Shown: positions 21,630 through 30,971 of the stretch, one piece after another | How positions within the stretch are numbered: the stretch's first letter is position 1 | Layout: the number at the start of each line of letters is the position of its first letter | IMG/VR virus record: IMGVR_UViG_3300037488_002528 | Location: 1 to 48,325 of that record | Direction: 5' to 3' (one strand) | Length of the DNA stretch: 48,325 nt | DNA from: a virus | Made by a program: the position numbers and the translations under genes | Notes under the pieces: model-generated | What the model was told of the DNA's origin: nothing | The model's input: only the letters and a program-made list of their open reading frames with translations | Databases searched by the model: none

Positions 21630-24092
21630 ATGGCAAAAAAAGAAGTCTATAAGCCTGCTCGTTCTTTAACCGCTGCATCTATAGTTATAGACCCGTCTGT
21701 CCGACTTGATTCGGTTGTAGGCCGACGGAGGCCGCTTCCATGGCAACGACAAGCCTATGACTATTACGATATTTTAGGCGAGTTGCGTTTTGCGCTCAAC
21801 TGGAAAGCATCGGCAATATCAAGATTAAAACTTGTTCCGAGTTTAGACGATATTGACAACAGCGTACCCATTGCTCTTTCAAAAAGCGACGACGCTGATA
21901 AAAAAGCGGTAGCAGCAAGCACAGAAATTCTTGCTAGGCTGGAGGCTGGAGAGGGTGGGTCGTCTGAATTAATAAAACAACTCTCTCTCAATATTTCAAT
22001 TGCCGGTGAAGCATATGTTGTTGCAAGAACGGTTGAAGATAAAGAAGAGTGGTCAATCGAATCAGTAATGTCTGTCGTAGTAAACGAACAAGGTCGCCTT
22101 GCCATCCGCCCGTTTCCCGACGCTCGGATGAACGAACTGATACCGGTTGACGACGATTGTTTTGTTCTTAAAATAATGACGCGCCATCCGGCGTATCGCG
22201 AAATGCCCGACTGTGCGCTTCGAGCGGCTTTAGAAACGTGTGAAGACCTGCGCCTGCTTAACAACATGGTGCGCGCTTCGGCAAGTAGTCGAATTCCTTC
22301 CGGTATTTTATTTATTCCTGAAGAGGCGTCGTTTGGTTCACCCGACCCAACAACCGACGAGGGTGACGGAATGGAAACCGAAGACGCTCTTACGCGCGAT
22401 TTGATTCTTCATTTTACAACACCTATTAATGATTCTAAATCCGCAGCCGCAGTTGTGCCATTTTTAATTCGCATGGCTAAAGACGACATTGCTGCCGTGC
22501 GATACGAACGCCTAGACAGAGAGATTGATAAAACCGCAATTCAATTACGAGATGAATCAAGAAGCGCGTTGGCCGCAGCGGTGGACTTGCCTACCGAAGT
22601 AATTACCGGAATGGGAGACGTTAATCATTGGACTGCATGGGCTATTACCGAAGACGCCTTCAGGATGCACGTTGAACCCGCAGCCATTGCGCTACTTGAT
22701 GCTTTAACCGTCGGCTATTACCGCCCCGCTCTTGAGCAAATGGGAATTACTGACGCTCATCGGTATCGGCTTTGGTATGACAACTCAGAACTAGTCAGCC
22801 ATCCTGATGCGGCTGCGCGCGTGCTTGACGCTTACGACCGTATCGAAGTGTCGGGCGATTACCTAAGAACTACATTTACAATCCCCGAAGAAGCAGCGCC
22901 GGATGATGAAGAATTGAAACACCGGACAGAACTTATAGCGATTCTTGCCGGACCGCAACCTGCGGCTCCGGAACCCGTAGAACCTGAAGAGCCTGAAGAA
23001 TTAAAAAACGACAGCAAGAAAAAAGACGCAGCAACAACAAGCAAAAAACCTCCAAGTAAAGAAAAAAAGGCCAATTCAAAAGATAAAGCCTTAGTGGCTT
23101 CCGCCGGTAAAGATTTAACCGAGTTAAGTAAAATACTTGCTCGTAACGAGCGCGCTTTGCGACAAAGAATTCAGGTTGCAGCCGACGCTGAAATGCGTCA
23201 TGTTATGGAAAAGGCCGGTAACCGGTTGCGCTCGCTTGCCCAAAAAGACAAAACAAGCATGACCAGCAATCTAATTGCTAATGTTCCAAGCCATTTAGTG
23301 GCGGCGACTTTAGGCGAAGGAATCGTAAAACAATTTGCGTCTTCACCGGAAGACCTTTTAGTGGAGTCCTTTGGAAGCCTTGAAGAAAGATACAAACTTT
23401 GGGTGAAGCAAAACCATCGCGAAATGCAAAGGTTGATGCGCGAATACGAGTTGGCTTGGCGCGAAGAAGAATTAGAACAACAGCAAGAAGAAGACAGGAA
23501 CAACGGATGGCTTTGGTTTGCTGGAGCGTTAGTCGCACTAGCAGCAATTAAACTTTATGAGCCAACAACACCTCAACCTCTCAATGGAGAATTTGAAGAC
23601 ATTTTGGTTCCCGCCGGTACCGTGCGAGGTTCTCTACGCATAGCGGGCGGGGGCGCCGTTGATACCAAGTCAACCGTTATCGGCTCCGAGCCAGTAGCCG
23701 ACGGAATAAGCGGCTCAACTTCAGGCCAAACGGCTGAGGGCGTTCTTGGCGAAAATGGCCTTAAGTTTTCTAACGGATACATTTGGGTTTATGGAGAAGA
23801 AAGTAGCCGCCAATCTCCGTTCGAACCGCACGTTGATTTAGACCTTCTTGAATTTGCGCAATGGGATGACGAGGCTTTGGTTAACAATAAAGATTGGCCA
23901 GCCACAGATTTTTATTTTCCGGGTGACCATCAGTATTGTCAATGCGATGCCGCTCGAATCATTTCGGGCGAGATTTCTGACGAGTCAGACATTTTTGGAA
24001 TCCCATCCGTTATGGAGTACCCTCCCATTCTTGAAGACGAAATCTCGGCAGAATCCTTGTCTGCTTACGACGATGGAGTAAAAAATGGATAA
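21630..24092 (+). CDS. Portal protein fused to a MuF-like head-morphogenesis domain
   Basis: 820 residues, much longer than a simple portal (about 450-500). Residues 1-445 have portal features: N-terminal arm, W-K-A-S-A-I-S-R, G-E-A-Y-V-V, long stem helices around 285-330. A charged P/E/K linker (about 450-495) leads to a helical C-terminal part with a hydrophobic stretch near 627-643 (W-L-W-F-A-G-A-L-V-A-L-A-A-I), then an end with F-P-G-D-H-Q-Y-C-Q-C-D near 762-775, which resembles the conserved cysteine end of MuF/SPP1 gp7-type proteins. Fusion of these normally adjacent genes is my reading. The stop overlaps the next start by 8 bp. Confidence 0.85.
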   Translation: MAKKEVYKPARSLTAASIVIDPSVRLDSVVGRRRPLPWQRQAYDYYDILGELRFALNWKASAISRLKLVPSLDDIDNSVPIALSKSDDADKKAVAASTEILARLEAGEGGSSELIKQLSLNISIAGEAYVVARTVEDKEEWSIESVMSVVVNEQGRLAIRPFPDARMNELIPVDDDCFVLKIMTRHPAYREMPDCALRAALETCEDLRLLNNMVRASASSRIPSGILFIPEEASFGSPDPTTDEGDGMETEDALTRDLILHFTTPINDSKSAAAVVPFLIRMAKDDIAAVRYERLDREIDKTAIQLRDESRSALAAAVDLPTEVITGMGDVNHWTAWAITEDAFRMHVEPAAIALLDALTVGYYRPALEQMGITDAHRYRLWYDNSELVSHPDAAARVLDAYDRIEVSGDYLRTTFTIPEEAAPDDEELKHRTELIAILAGPQPAAPEPVEPEEPEELKNDSKKKDAATTSKKPPSKEKKANSKDKALVASAGKDLTELSKILARNERALRQRIQVAADAEMRHVMEKAGNRLRSLAQKDKTSMTSNLIANVPSHLVAATLGEGIVKQFASSPEDLLVESFGSLEERYKLWVKQNHREMQRLMREYELAWREEELEQQQEEDRNNGWLWFAGALVALAAIKLYEPTTPQPLNGEFEDILVPAGTVRGSLRIAGGGAVDTKSTVIGSEPVADGISGSTSGQTAEGVLGENGLKFSNGYIWVYGEESSRQSPFEPHVDLDLLEFAQWDDEALVNNKDWPATDFYFPGDHQYCQCDAARIISGEISDESDIFGIPSVMEYPPILEDEISAESLSAYDDGVKNG

Positions 24093-26022
24093 AAACTTTG
24101 TTCCGTTTACAACAATTCTAGCCATCGAAGGAACGCCGACAAGCGACGGGCGCCTACTTCAATTGGGTGGGATGGAGATGCGCCAGCCTCCGCTGCCGAT
24201 AATGGCGCAAATGGTCAACCCTGAAGCCGGTGGCCATTCGGGTTCGGTGCTAGTCGGAAAGATTGAACACATCGAATCCGATGGTGAGCGCGTAATGGGC
24301 AAGGGGGTGATTGACACCAACACCGAATACGGGAAACAAGTTGTTGATTTGTTGAAATCACAAACCTTAAGATTTGTTTCAATCGACATTGGTGCAGCGG
24401 AGTTTGAGCAAGATGACTCTCCTGAAGCGGTTGCTCCAATGGTCTTCACGAACTACGAAGTTATGGGTGCAACCATCGTTCCGTTTCCTGCGCTTCCGGG
24501 GGCTGTTATTTGGCTTGACGGTATGGATGAACCGCCGGAGATGACTCGTTTTATGCCCCTCCAAGAGTTGAAAAAAATCTTTGCCTTTAACCCCGACCAA
24601 GAACGGGATGCTAATGGCCGATGGGGTTCGGGCAGTAATGATTTTAAAGAATCGGTAACAAAAGATTATTCTAACCAAAATTTAAACGGTGTAGATTTTT
24701 CAAACACGGATTTATCTCATGCACTTTTTGAAAACGCAAAGTTGCGCGGCGCTAATTTTGATGGCGCAATTATAGAGGAAGCAGATTTTTTTAGTGCAGA
24801 TATGCGCGGCGCTAAATTGAATAACATAGAAAATTCAAACCACGCTAAATTTACTGGCGCTAATTTGAAAGACGCCACGGCAACTAATTCCGATTTAAAT
24901 AACGTTATGCTCGGCCATGCAAATCTAAGAGGCACAGATTTTTCAAACAGCAATTTAGAACACGCTTATTTTGATATGCAAACGGCAATAAATTCAAGCA
25001 CTAATTTTGATGGCGCTAAGGTGCCGGGGGTTGGCAACAACTCCGGCGATATCAACTCAGCAGATATTTACAGAGAGAGACTCGCTGTCGGAGAATTCCT
25101 AGCAGCAAGCGTTTTGGCTTACAATCCTGACCAAGAGCGCGACGCCAGCGGCAGGTGGGGTTCGGGTGGCGGTAATTCAGAACAAAAACTTTTAGATGAA
25201 AGTCTAAAGCGGTTAGCAAGGATTGAACCGATTCTTGCCGACGCGTTTACTCCCAAAGCCGACGGCGGAAAAGGAATGGCGACCATTGACGTTTATGACA
25301 GACTTGAGGGTCGATGGGGTGCATGGACTCAGGGGCGAGCGGATATGCACAAAGAAGTGGTCGACAAAGTTTTAGAAAAGGCTAGAGGGGGGGGTGTCAA
25401 ATTTGACGAGCAATTGGTTCTTCTTGGCGGACTTCCCGCTTCCGGCAAATCAACAATTATTCAAAGCGATGAGTTTGAGAGAGTAATAGGAAAAGGTTCT
25501 GACTTTATTGCAATTTCGCCTGACGACATAAAGGTAGAATTGGCTGAAAGAGGATTAGCCCCCAAGGTAGAAGGCTGCAAATCTATGGAATGCGCCAGTT
25601 CAGGAACTCACGAAGAAGCGTCGTATGTAAGCGAATTAATATTAGCGCGTGCTGCAAGTGAGGGCATGAATATAATTATCGATACAACAATGGGCAAAGC
25701 GGAAAATACTTTAGAGAAAATTAGAATTATCAACGACAACAGTAAAAGCGGAACCTACGACAAAACAATTCAGGCGGTTTTGGTTGACATCGACCCTGCA
25801 ACAGCACGGGAACGCGCCGATAATCGGTATGCCAAAGAAGCAACGATGCCAAGTGGTGGTAGGCTTATTCCGTCGGAAATTTGGTCATCAATTGATAACG
25901 GAAGTTTTAATCCAAAAGCAGTTTTTGAAACGCTAAAGCCAATATTTGCCGATTGGCACGTTTTTAATACAACCTCAAAAGAATCAGGCGCAACTTTGAT
26001 GGAAAGCGGTAATTATGGGTAA
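24085..26022 (+). CDS. Prohead-protease-like domain + pentapeptide helix + zeta-toxin-like kinase
   Basis: 645 residues in modules. 1-165: prohead protease-like; G-H51 before S-G-S-V-L-V-G-K-I and R-F-V-S99-I-D fit the His/Ser catalytic pair of HK97-type head proteases, and the opening I-L-A-I-E-G-T-P-T-S-D-G-R is one I recall from actinophage capsid maturation proteases. 167-183: linker copy 1. About 190-305: diverged pentapeptide helix. 345-361: linker copy 2. About 365-640: P-loop kinase with G-G-L-P-A-S-G-K-S-T at 448-457, I-S-P-D-D-I-K, H-E-E-A and I-I-I-D-T-T-M, as in zeta toxins/PNK-like kinases. An enzyme-like effector attached to a capsid protease is unusual. The stop overlaps a small downstream gene. 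Confidence 0.82.
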   Translation: MDKNFVPFTTILAIEGTPTSDGRLLQLGGMEMRQPPLPIMAQMVNPEAGGHSGSVLVGKIEHIESDGERVMGKGVIDTNTEYGKQVVDLLKSQTLRFVSIDIGAAEFEQDDSPEAVAPMVFTNYEVMGATIVPFPALPGAVIWLDGMDEPPEMTRFMPLQELKKIFAFNPDQERDANGRWGSGSNDFKESVTKDYSNQNLNGVDFSNTDLSHALFENAKLRGANFDGAIIEEADFFSADMRGAKLNNIENSNHAKFTGANLKDATATNSDLNNVMLGHANLRGTDFSNSNLEHAYFDMQTAINSSTNFDGAKVPGVGNNSGDINSADIYRERLAVGEFLAASVLAYNPDQERDASGRWGSGGGNSEQKLLDESLKRLARIEPILADAFTPKADGGKGMATIDVYDRLEGRWGAWTQGRADMHKEVVDKVLEKARGGGVKFDEQLVLLGGLPASGKSTIIQSDEFERVIGKGSDFIAISPDDIKVELAERGLAPKVEGCKSMECASSGTHEEASYVSELILARAASEGMNIIIDTTMGKAENTLEKIRIINDNSKSGTYDKTIQAVLVDIDPATARERADNRYAKEATMPSGGRLIPSEIWSSIDNGSFNPKAVFETLKPIFADWHVFNTTSKESGATLMESGNYG

Positions 26023-26305
26023 AGTCCAAGACGCTTTAGACGCCTACACAAAACAAGAAAAAACGTGGGAAGAAACTTTAGAATTTTTAGGCAATTTTGA
26101 ATACAAAAAGCCCAAGTTTTTAATTGAGCGCGACAAAAACTTTGACCTAGTTGAAACATTTATAAACGAAAGCCACTCAAGTTTTCTTGAAGACGACACC
26201 TACCATCAAGTTGTGCTTGCCGGTTACACCGGAGTAATCACCTATGAACAATTGCAAGAAATTGGTAAAAAACTTGATGCAAAAAGCGCTAAAAAAAAAC
26301 TCTAG
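26015..26305 (+). CDS. Small protein after kinase; candidate antitoxin, 5' partner of frameshift
   Basis: 96 residues; ATG overlaps the kinase stop by 8 bp. Helical, charged (Y-T-K-Q-E-K-T-W-E-E-T-L-E-F-L), no known family. Its position directly after a zeta-like kinase suggests an epsilon-type or immunity partner, although known epsilon antitoxins usually precede zeta. It ends in K-K-K-L at a run of nine A; a -1 shift there would continue without a stop into linker copy 3 and the long gene downstream, giving a fusion of about 1651 residues. Confidence 0.65.
   Translation: MGKVQDALDAYTKQEKTWEETLEFLGNFEYKKPKFLIERDKNFDLVETFINESHSSFLEDDTYHQVVLAGYTGVITYEQLQEIGKKLDAKSAKKKL
26291..26299 (+). other. 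A9 run: putative -1 ribosomal frameshift site (or indel)
   Basis: Nine A in frame as AAA-AAA-AAA, followed by CTC-TAG. Slipping back one base reads ACT-CTA-GCC-TTC-AAC, i.e. T-L-A-F-N-P-D-Q, the normal start of the linker. The -1 frame has a stop at 26290-26292 and no ATG, GTG or TTG until ATG 26425, which lacks a ribosome site and lies after the linker. A sequencing or assembly error in the homopolymer would look identical. Confidence 0.7.
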
Positions 26306-26424
26306 CCTTCAACCCCGACCAACCGAGAGGCGCTGACGGTCGATGGGGTTCGGGAGATAGCAAGTCAAGCGAGTCGTCGGAACTTCTTGAAAAAACGGAC
26401 AGTATTTTAAATACTGCCAAACCG

Positions 26425-29400
26425 ATGGAGAATGTTTCTGATTCTAAAATAATAGATTCTTCGCACCTTGATAAATGGGTTTTAAAAGAGAGATGGGGAA
26501 AAGACTTTAGTGAAGTTAAATCGAACTTACAAACATTGTTACCCAATACCGAGATTAATGTAGAGTGGCCGTATCTTTTTCCTACTGAAGCGCAAGATTT
26601 ACCACCCATTCTTGATAGAAGCGCTGCCCTGCTTGATTTTAAAAGTCGCGACGGTGAAGACATCTCTATTAATGACACCCGATTACAGAGCATTCGGGCA
26701 TCTGCGCAGGGATTAGAAGATACGCTTGAAAAGTATCCTAATTTAAGAGATACAATTGCTTCAGTAACTTTTAATTACGAAAATGCTGCAAGCGGGCAGT
26801 TGGGTTCTACTACCGCAGCATTCGAATTAGAATTCGAAGTTGATGCTCAAATAGGGCGAGTAATGCTTACCGACCCCGAAACCGGTGAATTCAATTCAGG
26901 AATACGAAGAACTGATGACGGTTTTGCCATATGGCCGATGTCGGAGTATCCCGACAATGAAAAAGAGAAAACTGCAATATTTCAACCGTTAGTTGATAGA
27001 AGAGAAGACATCATAAATTCAAGTTATTTAACGGTGGTTCACGAAATGGGTCATATTGCAACTTTTGGACAAGAATATTCAGAAGGTTTTCAGCGAGTTA
27101 AGGAGCAAATTGATAACTCAGACTTAGGCAACAAAGAGATGCCAACAACCATTCCCCAAAGAATGGATGATGTTATGAACAACAACGCGCGCGGATTTGA
27201 TTCCGTTAGCGAATACGCTTCAACACTAACAAGCGAAACAATAGCCGAAGGCGTTGCTTATTCACACTTGTATGCTATGAACGACGGCAAAAATATGCCA
27301 TTTGATGACCCAAATGCTAAAGAAAGTGCAGCCCTTATGGGTGCTTCTGACGGCACACGGTATTATGTAGCACCGGCCTACCAAGACCCTTTTTCCCCCA
27401 ATCCAATTGTCGCTTGGGTATCCAAAGAATCGCTTGCCGAAGCCGAAGAAATAAGGGAACTTCACCATAATTTTGGCAAAGCCGTAGAAGCGGAAAAAGA
27501 TAGCAGCATTTCAATTTCGTCACTAGCAGCGAGCGCTTCACCGTACCAAGAGATATTTAAATTAATCTACGCTCCTCCCGCAATTGGTTCTGTTCAAGCA
27601 GCGGTTGAAAACAACAATTGGGATTTACTTTTTACCTCCCTTACCGCTGCATACAACCCCGACCAAGAACGCGACGAGAACGGGCGGTGGAGTTCCGGCG
27701 GTTCATCCGAAAACAAGGAAATCGAAAAAATCGTAAAAGCGGTAAAGGACAACGAGGGTTATTCGGTCAAACCACTAACTGGCGAAGTGCCGAAAGATGG
27801 CTACATGGTGGCGGTTCCAAACACAAGTCAAACGATGCCCGCCGAAGATTTTTTTAGCGAAAAAGGAATACAGGCTGTTGCCAATGAAATCAAAGACTTT
27901 ATTGAGTCAAATGAAGCAGCGTTTGACGGTGGGGCTTGGCTCGGCTTGTGGCACGCCAAAGCCGATGGTATAATTGTCTTCGACGTTGTAGACCAAATCG
28001 CAAGCCGAAGTGAAGCCATCCAGCAAGGCATTGCTCGCGACCAAATCAGTATCTACGATGTAGTGAATGAAGTCGAAATCCAAACAGGAGGTACAGGTGG
28101 ACTCACCGCAAGCGGACAAACAAGAAGTTTTCGTAACCCGACCGGACAAGAAATGGTCGGAAATGACCTCGGAAGAAAAAAGCGCGTGGACTCGGAAAAT
28201 AGCCGAGCGTTTCGCGGAGGAAGCAAGCAAAGCCTAGCGTTCGACCCCGACCAACCGCGAGACGCTGACGGCAAGTGGGGTTCGGGCGGAGGAAGCGCCC
28301 CCGAACCTAAAACCGGTAAAGTAGACCCGTCAGAAATCAAACCCGGAGCAGACCTAAGCGGTCGCGACCTGTCCGGCATGGATTTGTACGGTATGGATTT
28401 GACCGGTGTGAATCTGTCCGGCGCAGAACTGTACGGCGCAAACCTGCGCAATGCAAAATTAGAAGACGCAATCCTGCGCGACGCAAACCTGACCAACGCA
28501 GACTTGCGCAACGCAAGCCTAAAGAACGCAGACCTAAACTACGCATATCTGACCAACGCAAAATTAGAAGACGCAAACCTGCGCAACGCAAACCTAAACG
28601 GCGCAGACCTAGAAGACGCAAACCTGTCCGGCGCAACCCTAATTGACGCAACCCTAACCAATGCAAACCTGCGCGACGCAGACCTAGGCGGCGCAAGACT
28701 GACCAGCGCAAACCTGAGCGCCACAGACCTCAGCAGCGCAGACCTGCACGGCGCAGACCTGTCCTACACAAACCTAACCGACGCAAACCTGTCCTACGCA
28801 AATCTGACCCAAGCAAATTTGTCCATGTCAAAGTTGGAAGGCACAGACCTGTCTTACGCAGATTTGACTAGCGCAAGGCTAATAATGACATCTTTAACCG
28901 ACGCAGACCTACGCTACGCAAACCTGACCGGCGCAGATTTACAAGACGCAACCGTAACCGACGTAAACTTTACCGGCGCAAACCTAACCGGAACAGATTT
29001 TAAAGACGCAATTGTAACCAACGCAGACTTTACCGACGCAATTGTAACTGGTTCAAACCTTTTTCTAACAAATTTGGATAGTGTCACCTTGTCTCCGGAA
29101 CAAAAACAAACTATTCAGGAAAGCAAAGGAAGCGGCTTAATCGCCATTGAGGGAGTTTCTTCTGCGATAGGAGAAGAACTAGGCAAAAAAGACATTGCTT
29201 TAAAAGACATAGATTACGACGATTCCGATTACGAAGCAAAAATCTACAACGCAGACGACGATTATCTTGGCCGAATCAGTTTTTCTGTAAACGAAGGCAT
29301 TTTAGACCTAGGTTTAATTCAACTTGAAGCCGAATTTCAAGACCTAGGTACTGCTGAAACCATACAATTAGCAGTTATGGCCGAGGCGTTTGACCCTGAA

Positions 29401-30969
29401 AACGGAATTGACTTTGTGGCCTTTCACGCAAACATTGACATTGGCGGTTACGCTTGGGCAAAGGCCGCCTACCCAACCGAAGAAAGTTGGGAAAATGTAA
29501 AAGATTTCGTAAGCGGCCAAATTGATTATATGAAACAAACCGATGAAGGGGAAGATATTGATTTTTCAAATGTTGAAAAAGCGCTGGCAAGTGACGACCC
29601 CCGTGCTATTCAAATAATTCACGACGATAAAACTATTTTGCCTGATGATTTGGTCTCAAAAAGCACTAAAGGAAACGAACTTGGCCGAGAACTTTTGCTA
29701 GATTCAGATTGGTACGCGATTCTGCCCACAGACCAAAAAACTCTTGCCAGCGCTCAAAGCAGGTTGGCGGCAAGCGGAGCAGTTGACAAATCGTCTTGGA
29801 TGCCAAATGTACCCGAAAGAGATTTATCCGAGTGGCTCCCGTGGCCGTGCTATGTAAATAAAGACGGGAGCGTTACCGACGAAGGGATTTGGGAAAATCT
29901 TGGAGAGGAAGATTTCTCTGATGTGAAGAGAACAAAAGATTTTTCCTACTGGCCAATTACTTTAGCCTTCAACCCCGACCAAGAGCGCGACGAGAACGGT
30001 AAGTGGACATCAGGGGGCGACGAACCATCATATACTGTGAGCGCAAAAACATTTACAGCCGCAATAGAAACTTATTCTAAAGACGAATTAACAAAAAGAT
30101 GGGGAACCTCAATAAAAGATTTGAAAAATAATTTATCTACTTTGCTGCCCAAGGCTAACATCAAAGCATCGTTGCCAAATGCAAACTCCAAAGCGCGTTC
30201 TAATGCTCAAGGTGGGCTTAGTGATGATTATTTCAAAGACGGAGAAACCGTCGTACCGACGCAAGAAATTCGTTTGTTGGCAATGCAAGGCATTGCTCAA
30301 GGAATTGAAGACGTAGTGCTTCTTCAGCCCAATTTAGCCGAGCAAATAACTGAGGTTAATATGTTTTCTCGGTTCAGCGATTCAGGAGGAGGCGTTCTTG
30401 GCTATACTACCAGCACAAACGGACTTGCTTTTAACATCGAAAGTCAAATGTCAAGGCTGCTAGAAGCGACCGATTACAGCAGCGATTGGAGCAAAGAAAA
30501 AGAAGATGGGTTTATATCCATTGCTTTTACTGTTGCTTCTCACGAAATGGGGCATATAGCAACCAACTCGGCAGCATACGAAAGTCTTTTTGCAACCCCC
30601 CCGTTGGTTGGTCCGAGGGCTGACGGATACGGCGAACTAGCCGCAGGTGCAACAACAAAAATGCTAGAAGATTTTTCTGAAACGCTTGCAAAAGATTTTC
30701 CCGTTGTTTCTAAATACGCAGCAACTTCCGCTGACGAACGCATTAGCGAAGCCTTTGCTTTAAATAGTCTTTTGCAAAAAACAACCGACTCCGGCGCTCC
30801 AAAAAATAATGCTGCCGAACCGGTCAATAATTTATTAAAATCAATAAGTTCAAATACTACTTATTATGTTGCACCCTCTTACAAAAGTGATGTTGACGGC
30901 AACATACTTTATGTATCTCGTGATTCTTTATTAGAAGCAGAGCGAGCATCTCTTGCGGGAAAGGAGTGA
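26425..30969 (+). CDS. Giant modular effector polyprotein: zincin, unknown domain, pentapeptide helix, unknown domain, zincin
   Basis: 1514 residues from ATG 26425, but the frame and linker copy 3 extend upstream to 26293, so it is probably made by frameshift from the preceding gene. Modules: zincin 1 (about 12-380) with H-E-M-G-H at 206-210 and Glu275 as likely third ligand; G-S-V-Q-A-A-V-E-N block (about 388-405); linker 4 (409-425); a domain with D-G-Y-M-V-A-V-P, W-L-G-L-W-H and T-G-G-T-G (about 440-560) known to me from phage proteins but unnamed; linker 5 (605-621); about 48 pentapeptide repeats (641-885); an alpha/beta domain with I-D-I-G-G-Y-A-W-A-K (about 900-1150, perhaps GNAT-like); linker 6 (1181-1197); zincin 2 with H-E-M-G-H at 1373-1377 and Glu1442. 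No signal peptide. Confidence 0.82.
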   Translation: MENVSDSKIIDSSHLDKWVLKERWGKDFSEVKSNLQTLLPNTEINVEWPYLFPTEAQDLPPILDRSAALLDFKSRDGEDISINDTRLQSIRASAQGLEDTLEKYPNLRDTIASVTFNYENAASGQLGSTTAAFELEFEVDAQIGRVMLTDPETGEFNSGIRRTDDGFAIWPMSEYPDNEKEKTAIFQPLVDRREDIINSSYLTVVHEMGHIATFGQEYSEGFQRVKEQIDNSDLGNKEMPTTIPQRMDDVMNNNARGFDSVSEYASTLTSETIAEGVAYSHLYAMNDGKNMPFDDPNAKESAALMGASDGTRYYVAPAYQDPFSPNPIVAWVSKESLAEAEEIRELHHNFGKAVEAEKDSSISISSLAASASPYQEIFKLIYAPPAIGSVQAAVENNNWDLLFTSLTAAYNPDQERDENGRWSSGGSSENKEIEKIVKAVKDNEGYSVKPLTGEVPKDGYMVAVPNTSQTMPAEDFFSEKGIQAVANEIKDFIESNEAAFDGGAWLGLWHAKADGIIVFDVVDQIASRSEAIQQGIARDQISIYDVVNEVEIQTGGTGGLTASGQTRSFRNPTGQEMVGNDLGRKKRVDSENSRAFRGGSKQSLAFDPDQPRDADGKWGSGGGSAPEPKTGKVDPSEIKPGADLSGRDLSGMDLYGMDLTGVNLSGAELYGANLRNAKLEDAILRDANLTNADLRNASLKNADLNYAYLTNAKLEDANLRNANLNGADLEDANLSGATLIDATLTNANLRDADLGGARLTSANLSATDLSSADLHGADLSYTNLTDANLSYANLTQANLSMSKLEGTDLSYADLTSARLIMTSLTDADLRYANLTGADLQDATVTDVNFTGANLTGTDFKDAIVTNADFTDAIVTGSNLFLTNLDSVTLSPEQKQTIQESKGSGLIAIEGVSSAIGEELGKKDIALKDIDYDDSDYEAKIYNADDDYLGRISFSVNEGILDLGLIQLEAEFQDLGTAETIQLAVMAEAFDPENGIDFVAFHANIDIGGYAWAKAAYPTEESWENVKDFVSGQIDYMKQTDEGEDIDFSNVEKALASDDPRAIQIIHDDKTILPDDLVSKSTKGNELGRELLLDSDWYAILPTDQKTLASAQSRLAASGAVDKSSWMPNVPERDLSEWLPWPCYVNKDGSVTDEGIWENLGEEDFSDVKRTKDFSYWPITLAFNPDQERDENGKWTSGGDEPSYTVSAKTFTAAIETYSKDELTKRWGTSIKDLKNNLSTLLPKANIKASLPNANSKARSNAQGGLSDDYFKDGETVVPTQEIRLLAMQGIAQGIEDVVLLQPNLAEQITEVNMFSRFSDSGGGVLGYTTSTNGLAFNIESQMSRLLEATDYSSDWSKEKEDGFISIAFTVASHEMGHIATNSAAYESLFATPPLVGPRADGYGELAAGATTKMLEDFSETLAKDFPVVSKYAATSADERISEAFALNSLLQKTTDSGAPKNNAAEPVNNLLKSISSNTTYYVAPSYKSDVDGNILYVSRDSLLEAERASLAGKE

Positions 30970-30971
30970 GA

